This document shows, piece by piece, positions 27,372 through 33,639 of a DNA stretch of 33,639 bases; the first letter of the stretch is position 1; every line of letters begins with the position of its first letter. The translations under genes and the position numbers were made by a program. The DNA is from CAYWFP01 sp964457365 (GTDB lineage Bacteria; Planctomycetota; SZUA-567): NCBI GenBank assembly GCA_964457365.1, contig CAYWFP010000038.1:1-33639 (forward strand). The letters run 5' to 3'. The notes under the pieces are model-generated. The model did not search any database, was not told the origin of the DNA, and was given only the letters and a program-made list of their open reading frames with translations.

Positions 27372-28115
27372 CTATTCGTAGCGGATCCATTCCAGGCACA
27401 AGCCGTGCGCGGGCGCGCCCCGGCCGGCCTGCTGCCGGTCGCGGGCGGCGAATACGGCGGGGATGTCCGCGGGAGCGAAACGTCCCTGGCCGACGTCGAC
27501 GAGCATGCCGACGATGTTGCGGATCATGTTGTAGAGAAAACTTCGCCCCTCCACGTCGACGGTCAGGTCGAATCCGTCGGCGACGATTTCGCAGCGGTCG
27601 ACGGTGCGCACGTTGTTCGCGCCCTCGGCGTTGCATTCCTGGTTGCTGAAGGCGGTGTAGTCGTGCGTGCCTTCGAATTGCCGCGCGGCCCGAACCATCG
27701 CGGCGGTATCGAGTTCGCCTTTGACGTACCAGCGGGTGCAGCGGTCGATGGCCGGGCGCGTCGGGCCGCAGGTGATGGCGTAGCGGTACAGCTTGCGTTT
27801 GGCGTGGCGGCGCGGATCGAAGTCGTCGGCGACCGGATGCGTGGCGCGGACGGAGATATCCTTCGGCAGGCGTGAATTCAACGCTGCGGCGAAATTCTCG
27901 GGCGGGATGATCGTGTCGGTGCGAAAGGCGGCCACCTGACCGCGCGCATGCACACCCGCGTCGGTCCGCCCCGCGCCGCGGAAACGTTCGCGTTCGCCGG
28001 TGAGTTTGAACAGCGCTTCCTCGAGCGCGGCCTGGATGGACGGGCCGTTGGGCTGGACCTGCCAGCCGCAGTAGTTGGTGCCGTCGTATTCGATTAGGGC
28101 GCAGATCGTCGGCAT
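27372..28115 (-). CDS. truA: tRNA pseudouridine(38-40) synthase TruA
   Basis: A protein of 247 aa, the usual size. The catalytic motif GAGRTDAGVHARGQVAAF contains the Asp that attacks uridine; YDGTNYCGWQVQPNGPSIQ at the N-terminus and SFLYNMIRNIVGMLVDVG near the C-terminus are diagnostic. TruA makes pseudouridine at positions 38-40 of the anticodon stem-loop in many tRNAs, in the cytoplasm. The ATG at 28115 (MPTICALIEYDG) fits family alignments; the longer frame to 28175 adds unrelated residues. Only a poor Shine-Dalgarno (GAG) is visible, so it may be weakly translated or leaderless. Upstream lies mobile-element debris. Confidence 0.95.
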   Translation of the reverse strand: MPTICALIEYDGTNYCGWQVQPNGPSIQAALEEALFKLTGERERFRGAGRTDAGVHARGQVAAFRTDTIIPPENFAAALNSRLPKDISVRATHPVADDFDPRRHAKRKLYRYAITCGPTRPAIDRCTRWYVKGELDTAAMVRAARQFEGTHDYTAFSNQECNAEGANNVRTVDRCEIVADGFDLTVDVEGRSFLYNMIRNIVGMLVDVGQGRFAPADIPAVFAARDRQQAGRGAPAHGLCLEWIRYE

Positions 28116-28321
28116 GGAGATTACTCTAACCAAGCGCAGGGCTTGCGCAAGCACAGTTCCTGACCAGGGTGGCACTGAGAGCTTCTACAAGCACCAGACG
28201 CGGCCGCCCGAGCCTGGAAGGGCGCGCTCGTTTGCCGCCACCCCGCGTCGCTCGCTGTAACCGATGTCTCGCATCGCTTTTCACTCGCTTCTTGACTGAC
28301 GGCAAACCAGCTGCGCCGAAA

Positions 28322-28347
28322 TTCTGAAATTATTGCTTAACGGGTCC
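28322..28347. repeat. Orphan insertion-sequence end
   Basis: Twenty-six bases are identical, in inverted orientation, to 19639-19664 of the palindromic element, and the last 18 also match its other arm. The bases between the truA start and this point (28116-28321) contain no gene I can support. They look like the non-coding or truncated end of an insertion sequence whose inner part is missing. Confidence 0.6.
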
Positions 28348-28363
28348 TTAATACCCCCTAAAT

Positions 28364-28407
28364 CCTCCGCCTCTGGCGGAGGGCCCGGATAGGTTCGACC
28401 GATCCGG
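28364..28407 (+). mobile_element. Probable left-end hairpins of an IS200-like element
   Basis: CCTCCGCC-TCT-GGCGGAGG (28364-28382) is a perfect 8-bp hairpin with a three-base loop. CCGGAT (28385-28390) and ATCCGG (28402-28407) form a second inverted repeat just after it. IS200/IS605 elements carry subterminal hairpins that their transposase binds, and these two lie less than 100 bases upstream of the tnpA relic. The matching right end was not found. Confidence 0.55.
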
Positions 28408-28418
28408 CGTGAAACGAA

Positions 28419-28467
28419 ATAGGTTCCTCCTCTGGAAAGCCCTCTTGCGAGGAAAGGAGGAACCTAT
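28419..28467 (+). promoter_or_regulatory. Hairpin hiding the ribosome binding site of the IS200-like transposase
   Basis: ATAGGTTCCTCC (28419-28430) is the perfect complement of GGAGGAACCTAT (28456-28467), which contains the GGAGG Shine-Dalgarno and the first two bases of the start codon. Inside lies a second stem, CCTC-TTGC-GAGG (28441-28452). In the mRNA the translation start would be double-stranded. IS200 tnpA is known to be repressed by a 5' leader structure, so the arrangement fits the family. Confidence 0.7.
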
Positions 28468-28840
28468 GCGCGATTGGAATACCCTATCGCATGTGCAGTG
28501 GGACTGCAAGTACCATGTGGTCTTCATATCGAAGTGCCGCCGGAAGGTGTTGTACGGGAGGGTGAGGCGGAAGGTGCGCGCGATTCTGCACGACCTGGCG
28601 AGGCGGCGTGGCGTGGAGATTCTGAAGGGACATCTGATGCGGACCATGGGCATATGTGTTTGCGCGTCGCCCCGAAGCACAGTGATCGGCTTTCTGAAGG
28701 GAAAGAGCGCGGTGCGGATTCACCGTGAGGTCCTGAAGAATCGCCGCGTGACGGGGAAACACTTCTGGGCGCGCGGATATTGCGTGAGCACGGTCGGCCT
28801 GGACGAGGCGACGATCCGGCGCTACGTTTCGGAAGAAGAA
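28466..28840 (+). pseudogene. tnpA: IS200-family transposase (tnpA), frameshifted
   Basis: From the ATG at 28466 behind AAAGGAGG the protein matches IS200 transposases: DWNTLSHVQWDCKYHVVFISKCRRKVLYG, then LKGKSAVRIHREV, HFWARGYCVSTVGLDEATIRRYV with the catalytic Tyr region. The segment between about 28640 and 28680 is in another frame: there the residues DHGHMCLRVAPKH appear, which are the HUH metal-binding motif and its continuation. One base seems lost near 28640 and two more (or a longer piece) near 28681, restoring the frame. The HUH motif is H-G-H rather than H-hydrophobic-H. The product of the continuous frame would lack the metal site, so the element is dead. Its C-terminal end and right end are replaced by the kinase fragment. 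Confidence 0.8.
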
Positions 28841-29275
28841 ACCGTGCCGGTGCAGAGCGATCCCGACGCCACCGCTCCGATGTCCGGTCCCGAAGCCCAG
28901 ACGCTTCGGAAAGACGCCGACCTGAGCGTCGAGGAACTGGAAGCGCTCTGGGGCGGGACAATCACAGAGGATTTGTCGATTGACGCGACGATCAAGGCCG
29001 AAGGCAGGAGCGTGCGCACGCCGTCGGGTTTGAGTATCTCCTCGATGCAGTTGGGCAAGGCCGGCGATCCCGTCACGCCTCCACCCCACTACGAGCTGAT
29101 CGAGATGCTTGGGCAGGGCGGCATGGGCGTGGTGTATATGGCCCGGCAGGTGTCCCTGGGGCGCACCATCGCCATGAAGAAATTCTTTTACACCGCCCCC
29201 TGTTCCGGTTACGCTCACTCAGAACAGAACGCTTGTGCGAATCGGTCCAATACCCAGGTGGATACCCTCTCGTGA
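28841..29275 (+). pseudogene. N-terminal fragment of a Hanks-type Ser/Thr protein kinase fused to tnpA
   Basis: In frame with the transposase relic, an acidic disordered region (VQSDPDATAPMSGPEAQT, then LSVEELEALWGG) leads to HYELIEMLGQGGMGVVYMA, the Gly-rich ATP loop, and RTIAMKK with the invariant Lys of the kinase beta-3 strand. Homology stops abruptly near 29182. The rest of the frame (FFYTAPCSGYAHSEQ onward) is unrelated and ends at 29275. No alpha-C, HRD or DFG motif follows in any frame, so no kinase can be made. The start of this kinase gene and the end of the IS were both lost, as in a deletion or adjacent rearrangement. Confidence 0.7.
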
Positions 29276-29297
29276 TGATCCTGATAATTCTTCGCTG

Positions 29298-31211
29298 ATG
29301 TGCGGCTTCGTCGGGTGGATCAACCGCGACCCGCGGCAACCGGTTGATCCGGCCCTGCTCGCGCGCATGAACCGGATGCTGGCGCATCGCGGTCCCGACG
29401 ACGAGGGATTGCACGTCGATGGCCCGGTCGGCCTCGCCCATCGCCGGTTGAGCGTGATCGACCTCTCCGCGAACGCCGCGCAGCCGCTCTTCAACGAAGA
29501 CAAAACTGTCGCGGTTGTCTTCAACGGCGAAATTTACAATTACCCGGCGCTGCGGCGCGAACTGGTCCTCGCCGGTCACGTCTTCACGACGCAGTCGGAT
29601 ACGGAAATCCTCGTGCATGGCTGGGAGGAATGGCGTGAAAACCTCGTGCCGCGGCTCGACGGCATGTTCGCTTTCGCCATTTTCGACCGGACCGCCGGGC
29701 AGCTTTTTCTTGCGCGAGATCGTTTCGGCAAAAAGCCGCTCTTCTACGCATTTCTCGACGACGCGTTCCTCTTCTCCAGCGAGATCAAGGCGCTACGCGA
29801 ACATCCGGGGTTCGATCCCGAGCCGGATCCTGTCGCGATCCGGCAATTCTTCGCACACGATTATATCCCCAGCCCGCGTACCATATACCGGCGATGCCGG
29901 AAGATGCGGCCCGCTTGCTCCATGAGCTTGCCAATCCAACGTCTCGACGATCCACCCGTCGAGACCGAGTATTGGCAACTTGCCTACGAGGATAAAATCT
30001 CGCCTTCCTCGGCGGTGGCGGTCGAACACGCGCGGACTTTGTTGCGAGACGCTGTCGAGAGGCGCCTTATGAGCGACGTGCCGCTCGGTGCGCTGTTGAG
30101 CGGCGGACTGGACAGCAGTACCGTCGTCGCGCTTATGCGGCGGATCATGCCCGACGGAGACATTCAGACCTTCTCCATAGGATTTCCCGAAGCCACCTAC
30201 GATGAAACGTCCTATGCCCGGACCATCGCCGGGTGCTTCCGGACGACTCACCATGAACTCGTCGTCACTGGAACGGATGTCGTCAACGAACTCGGAGCGA
30301 TCCATAAGCACATGGACGAACCGTTCGCAGACAACTCCATCCTGCCCACTGCACTTCTCTGCCGTTTCGCACGCGAACGCGTCACCGTGGCCCTGGGGGG
30401 CGAGGGCGGCGATGAACTGCTGGCGGGCTACGAACCGTTTCGCGCTTATCGCCTGCTCGGTCGCGGAGAAGCGATCATACGCCTGTTCCGCCCGGCTCTC
30501 CGGCAGGTCGAAAAGTTGTTGTCGGCAACCGACCGGAATATGAGTCGCCGTTTCAAGCTGCACCATTTCCTCCAGGGCTTTCCGCCGGAGATCCCGCGCG
30601 GAGAAGGTCTGCACCTGCCTCTGTGGATGGCATCGCTCCCGCCAGAAGAACAGGCCGAATTTTTCCGGGACAACAAGGAAGAATTCGACTGGCGGGAGAT
30701 CTTCGCCGCATCGTTACGGGCGTTCGCGACGCCCACATTCATGCATCCGGTGGATCGCATGATCCAGTGGTACCTCAAGGTGTATTTGCACGATGATATC
30801 CTCGCCAAGGTTGACCGCGCCGGCATGATGCATTCGCTGGAAGTGCGTTCGCCATTCCTGGACACGGCCTTCGCGGAATATACCGCGCGCCTGCCTGTCC
30901 GGTTCAAGATTCGATGGAATACCCGCAAGGCGCTGCTGCGGCAGATGATGCGGGGCATTCTACCCGACAGCATACTTGCGCGAAAGAAAAAGGGCTTCGC
31001 CATGCCGGTGGCGGCTTGGCTCCGTGGCGAACTGCGTCCGTTGCTGCGGGAGATGAGTGATGAGAATCTCCTCCGACGGCAAGACCTTTTCGAACCTGCC
31101 GCAGTCGGCCGCATGTTGAATGAGCACCTTGATGGAAAAACCGATCACCGGAAACAGCTATGGGCGTTTCTCTCGTTCCAGCTATGGGCGAACGAACACG
31201 GCCTGTTGTGA
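29298..31211 (+). CDS. asnB: Glutamine-hydrolysing asparagine synthetase AsnB
   Basis: A protein of 637 aa. The start ATG at 29298 gives M-C-G-F-V-G-W-I, putting the catalytic Cys at position 2 after Met removal, as required for the class II glutaminase domain. RGPDDEG, LAHRRLSVIDLS and VFNGEIYNYPALR complete that domain. The synthetase domain has the PP-loop SGGLDSS (268-274) and GGEGGDELLAGYEPF. It makes asparagine from aspartate, ATP and glutamine; similar proteins in capsule or exopolysaccharide loci may amidate other acids. No Shine-Dalgarno is evident before the ATG, though an in-frame ATG at 29235 is possible. It lies just beyond the kinase/IS debris. Confidence 0.9.
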   Translation: MCGFVGWINRDPRQPVDPALLARMNRMLAHRGPDDEGLHVDGPVGLAHRRLSVIDLSANAAQPLFNEDKTVAVVFNGEIYNYPALRRELVLAGHVFTTQSDTEILVHGWEEWRENLVPRLDGMFAFAIFDRTAGQLFLARDRFGKKPLFYAFLDDAFLFSSEIKALREHPGFDPEPDPVAIRQFFAHDYIPSPRTIYRRCRKMRPACSMSLPIQRLDDPPVETEYWQLAYEDKISPSSAVAVEHARTLLRDAVERRLMSDVPLGALLSGGLDSSTVVALMRRIMPDGDIQTFSIGFPEATYDETSYARTIAGCFRTTHHELVVTGTDVVNELGAIHKHMDEPFADNSILPTALLCRFARERVTVALGGEGGDELLAGYEPFRAYRLLGRGEAIIRLFRPALRQVEKLLSATDRNMSRRFKLHHFLQGFPPEIPRGEGLHLPLWMASLPPEEQAEFFRDNKEEFDWREIFAASLRAFATPTFMHPVDRMIQWYLKVYLHDDILAKVDRAGMMHSLEVRSPFLDTAFAEYTARLPVRFKIRWNTRKALLRQMMRGILPDSILARKKKGFAMPVAAWLRGELRPLLREMSDENLLRRQDLFEPAAVGRMLNEHLDGKTDHRKQLWAFLSFQLWANEHGLL

Positions 31212-31268
31212 AGGATTCTCCGAGTACGGCAATCCCCGCCCGGAAGTTGTATTTCTCTCCATCTCCCT

Positions 31269-31511
31269 TTATGACCAAGCCTTTGCCATGGATCCATCAA
31301 CCATGACGCCTCCGGATGGCATACTGAACAGTAGCGACATGAGCAGCGAACCAACTGTGCGTTTGGGGATTGATCTGAATGAAGCGCCGAGAGACACGTC
31401 GCTGACAATATTTTCTGGTTGAGCCAAATAGCTGGGGAAAATGAAGCTCACGATGGCGGTCGCCAGATGAACAACCAAGGCAACGAGGAACGCATGCTTG
31501 GGCTTCGCCAT
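31269..31511 (-). CDS. Small membrane protein of unknown function (80 aa)
   Basis: The N-terminus MAKPKHAFLVALVVHLATAIVSFIF is a basic start followed by one clear transmembrane helix; a second weakly hydrophobic stretch lies near residues 53-66. No family is recognised. It lies 44 bases after the stop of the large membrane protein gene and in the same direction, so it is likely its operon partner. The Shine-Dalgarno is weak, and base composition is lower in GC than the left half of the window, as for its neighbour. Confidence 0.45.
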   Translation of the reverse strand: MAKPKHAFLVALVVHLATAIVSFIFPSYLAQPENIVSDVSLGASFRSIPKRTVGSLLMSLLFSMPSGGVMVDGSMAKAWS

Positions 31512-31555
31512 TTCAGCTTATCCGGAAAAAAGCCTTGAAGATCAACGACGGGTAT

Positions 31556-32896
31556 TTACCGTTGCCATCCTTCGATCTTGAAAATACGTTCAGCAAGTTT
31601 TCGCTCATCCTTACCTGAATCTGGTCGGAACCACACTTCGAAACGTGCGGCATAGGGTTTCCCCCAGTCGCCCTCGTAGATCGTGAATCCCGCCTTGGCT
31701 CCGAATTTTTCCGAGGGATCCGTCGACCATGTCATTCGAGTTTTCGATTTCGCTTCCAGTCGATCAACTGACAACGGCGTACCCTCGGTAACCTCGAATG
31801 CCTTCAGATAAACGAAGCCGGGCTCACCCGGATTGAGCGAATATACCACCCCATAAATTCCAGGCTGCATACCCGTCAACAATCGGAAGGGATGGCCATC
31901 ATTTCCTGCGAGGCGGCTTGCTAGCGCGCGCGCTCTGGCGCGCGCATTCGCCAGTGCTGCTGCTGGATCCTCCAGGAATGCGGAGAACTCTTTCTCCAGG
32001 GCCGCGATGCTGGCTTTGGTTACGCGTCGTTCGGGGTTGGCGGATTGCTCAAAGATCTCTACCCAGACGCCGCCACATTCGATCATGACGCGGCTCTCAT
32101 GCATACTGTTGCCGATGCTCATGTCCGGATTGATCGGATTAGTCCCTTCTTGTGCGTGCTGCACGTAATATCGGCTCCATTGTCTGCGATCCAGACATAG
32201 AAGACAGCGGGTTTGAAACCGGGCACCGTTACCAAACTTCGAGATATAGCCGTGCAACTCATCCCGGGGTTCTCCTCCGTAGCTCCATCGTCTTGACGCA
32301 AATCGATTCCCCTGCTCGACAAACACATGCCAGTCTGGCGAGGCTTCGATATAGTCACGAAACACCCTGGGGTGATCTATTGATACCTTGCGCAGCGAGG
32401 GCATGTTCGGGGTAAATTTCGGTGTGTCGTTGCCGGGGATGGCCAGGGCTTTGCGGATGCTGTCTTGAAAGTCATCGATCTCCTTTGATGCAGTCGCACT
32501 CATGCCCTCACTTGCATCTTGAACCGGTTCGGCAATCTCAATTCCTTCCGGTATAGTAAGGTTGTCAGCAAAGCCATCTTTCGATGGACCGAAGAATCCC
32601 ATCAGCAGGTATACAATCACAATGGTGAAAAGTGAAAGCGCAGTCATGCCAAGAAACGAAAACAGGCTCACGATTCCCCGTTTCCGTCGCTTGGTGGAAA
32701 ACTGGACGATGCTCGCAATCAATATGCAAACAAGGCTTGCCAACAGAAAGAACGCAAGAGTATTTGAAATCATCGGGTTAGCGATAGAGGTTTCATGGAG
32801 AAAAAACAGCGCAAGTATGAATCCTGCAGCTACCGTTGGCACCCACCAACTGCCGAAGAATTTACCGATGCTGCATTTCAGCCAGTTTGCTTGCAT
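31556..32896 (-). CDS. Three-TM protein of unknown function (446 aa)
   Basis: AAGGAG six bases before the ATG at 32896 supports the start. Three hydrophobic helices lie at about residues 17-34, 43-63 and 75-99, so the N-terminal quarter is a membrane domain. The remaining 330 residues form a soluble domain with an Asp-rich region (ASKEIDDFQDSIRKAL), RVFRDYIEASPDWHVFVEQG, a Cys pair in TRCLLCLDRRQ, an Ala/Arg-rich helix and GIYGVVYSLNPGEPGFVYLKAF. I recognise no known domain. Composition is lower in GC and less biased in codon use than genes before 29 kb, which may mean later acquisition. Confidence 0.7.
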   Translation of the reverse strand: MQANWLKCSIGKFFGSWWVPTVAAGFILALFFLHETSIANPMISNTLAFFLLASLVCILIASIVQFSTKRRKRGIVSLFSFLGMTALSLFTIVIVYLLMGFFGPSKDGFADNLTIPEGIEIAEPVQDASEGMSATASKEIDDFQDSIRKALAIPGNDTPKFTPNMPSLRKVSIDHPRVFRDYIEASPDWHVFVEQGNRFASRRWSYGGEPRDELHGYISKFGNGARFQTRCLLCLDRRQWSRYYVQHAQEGTNPINPDMSIGNSMHESRVMIECGGVWVEIFEQSANPERRVTKASIAALEKEFSAFLEDPAAALANARARARALASRLAGNDGHPFRLLTGMQPGIYGVVYSLNPGEPGFVYLKAFEVTEGTPLSVDRLEAKSKTRMTWSTDPSEKFGAKAGFTIYEGDWGKPYAARFEVWFRPDSGKDERKLAERIFKIEGWQR

Positions 32897-33467
32897 AGAT
32901 ACTCCTTGCCCGATGACCTCTCAACACTACGGCCGATCGTCAGGCGCGTCAAGGGCATGCCTGTCAACGATATGGCTTGGTGGCGTGGCCGCACCGACCA
33001 CGAAGAGTTTTCCCTTTCTCGCCGTTATGTGACAAATGCTGTGAGGGCAGCAAGGCAAGATGAGGAAGCCGCACGCATTGAGAATGATCGCAGCTGCAGC
33101 ACGGAACACAGCATATGCTTTCCGCGTCGGCATACTCAAGCGTCGGTGCGTTTCCAGCATACCGGCAGCAGCTGTGATGGCCATGAATGACGGTGGACAC
33201 GAACAGGTAGCAGAACAGTCCGAAAGCGGCAAGGAATTTATGATGCCAGGAAAGGCATGGGCAAGGCTGTGCGCGGCTTTTCGTTAAAGCCCGCCACTGC
33301 TTTGATGAATTGGATCCTGCATTCGGGCAAGATTGGGAATAACTATTTTATTACTTTTACAACCCCTTTAATGATAAAGATGGCCTGAAGTTTCATAAAA
33401 ATATCCCAGAATCTCCAGCGCCGACTGAATGACCTTATGCGCATTCTACCTTTGGCATGATCCGCAT
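32897..33467. other. AT-richer region without a supported gene
   Basis: Several short frames are open here. The most protein-like is on the minus strand (32964-33200), Cys/His-rich with STVIHGHHSCC and CCVPCCSCDHSQC, and hydrophobic residues before its GTG; it might be the remains of a small secreted metal-binding protein. No Shine-Dalgarno or homology supports it. Bases 33301-33440 are markedly AT-rich and hold no coding frame. Decayed accessory DNA is the most likely reading. Confidence 0.35.
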
Positions 33468-33639
33468 TCACGCCGCGTCGTCATCGAAAACATCATCGTC
33501 GCTATCGTCATCGGCGTCAAGCGCCGGCGGATCGCCGGCGCGCTGGATTATAACCTGAATCCCGCGCTGCTCGGAGTCCGCCGCCGGCGGCGGAGTAGAC
33601 GCGGCACGGGCGCAAAAAAGACCGGGAGGTTTCCCTCCC
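33468..33639 (-). CDS. Possible C-terminal end of a protein with an acidic tail, cut by the window edge
   Basis: On the minus strand a frame is open from the window edge to TGA at 33468 and ends GIQVIIQRAGDPPAL followed by DADDDSDDDVFDDDAA. Acidic low-complexity tails of this kind are common at real protein ends. However, a strong minus-strand terminator overlaps its visible start, and no ATG, GTG or TTG occurs in the visible frame, so it may not be translated at all. Confidence 0.3.
   Translation of the reverse strand, partial: GGKPPGLFCARAASTPPPAADSEQRGIQVIIQRAGDPPALDADDDSDDDVFDDDAA
33614..33639 (-). terminator. Rho-independent terminator at the right edge
   Basis: Read on the minus strand, GGGAGG-GAAA-CCTCCC is a perfect stem with a stable GAAA tetraloop followed by GGTCTTTTTT. 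The preceding plus-strand A run could be completed by Ts beyond the window, making it bidirectional. Confidence 0.85.

Noticed and set aside
25897..27381. Plus-strand frame of 494 codons
   Set aside because: Antisense to the hydrolase and cvpA genes, Arg/Ser/Pro-rich, no recognisable domain or start context.
29890..29950. Possible frameshift in asnB around the RKMRPACSM segment
   Set aside because: The segment is divergent but can be aligned with the usual KLPPG loop, and both sides stay in the same frame, so no indel is needed.
31920..31950. GCGCGCGC alternating tract
   Set aside because: It encodes the Ala/Arg-rich helix of the 446-aa protein and needs no separate explanation.

Overview
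The window is GC-rich bacterial chromosome, probably from a metagenome scaffold, because a run of exactly 100 Ns (2062-2161) interrupts a tandem-repeat gene. The gene content suggests a heterotrophic Gram-negative bacterium of the PVC, Lentisphaerota or Hydrogenedentota kind: a GH172 enzyme, 21-residue leucine-rich repeats, a YfbK-like VWA lipoprotein, DUF58 plus transglutaminase, a Hanks-type kinase fragment and an unusual Cys alpha/beta hydrolase. This placement is inference; no rRNA or taxonomic marker other than truA is present.

Layout. (1) 1-5.3 kb, + strand: the 3' part of a GH172 (DUF2961) glycosidase, a membrane-anchored LRR protein split by the gap, a TetR regulator overlapping a small lipoprotein, and a VWA lipoprotein. 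(2) 5.3-7.8 kb, - strand: a tightly coupled four-gene unit of a multi-TM HAMP/HD-GYP c-di-GMP phosphodiesterase, two small membrane proteins and a GTG-started zinc-ribbon membrane protein whose frame runs on antisense through the VWA gene. (3) 8.2-11.6 kb, + strand: a DUF58 protein and a TgpA-type transglutaminase interrupted by an in-frame amber codon. (4) 11.6-17.5 kb: MCP and CheW on the - strand, a DUF3467 protein on the + strand, and a hybrid histidine kinase with REC and HPt domains on the - strand. (5) 17.7-25.7 kb, + strand: an orphan solute-binding protein, a beta-propeller glycosidase, a PfkB sugar kinase, a HEAT-like/M23 peptidase, a double-receiver protein whose first receiver lacks the acceptor Asp, and a membrane-anchored protein of unknown function. 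A tiny aquaporin-like relic lies among them on the - strand. (6) 25.7-28.1 kb, - strand: tRNA-Leu(CAG), a Cys-nucleophile hydrolase, CvpA and TruA. (7) 28.1-29.3 kb: a mobile-element graveyard with an orphan IS end, an IS200-like left end and a frameshifted tnpA fused in frame to the first part of a Ser/Thr kinase. (8) 29.3-33.6 kb: a glutamine-dependent asparagine synthetase, two unknown membrane proteins and an AT-richer, nearly gene-free right end with a strong terminator.

Themes. Signalling dominates: c-di-GMP turnover, chemoreceptor/CheW, a phosphorelay kinase and receivers. Most carbohydrate genes are solitary rather than in a polysaccharide utilisation locus. Several genes are visibly damaged. 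The most interesting signals are the palindromic 53-bp element at 19639-19691 that shares a 26-bp end with a relic beside the IS200-like element, the transposase whose Shine-Dalgarno sequence is buried in a perfect hairpin, the Glu-substituted receiver, the small-protein partners of the HD-GYP enzyme, and the amber codon in the transglutaminase.
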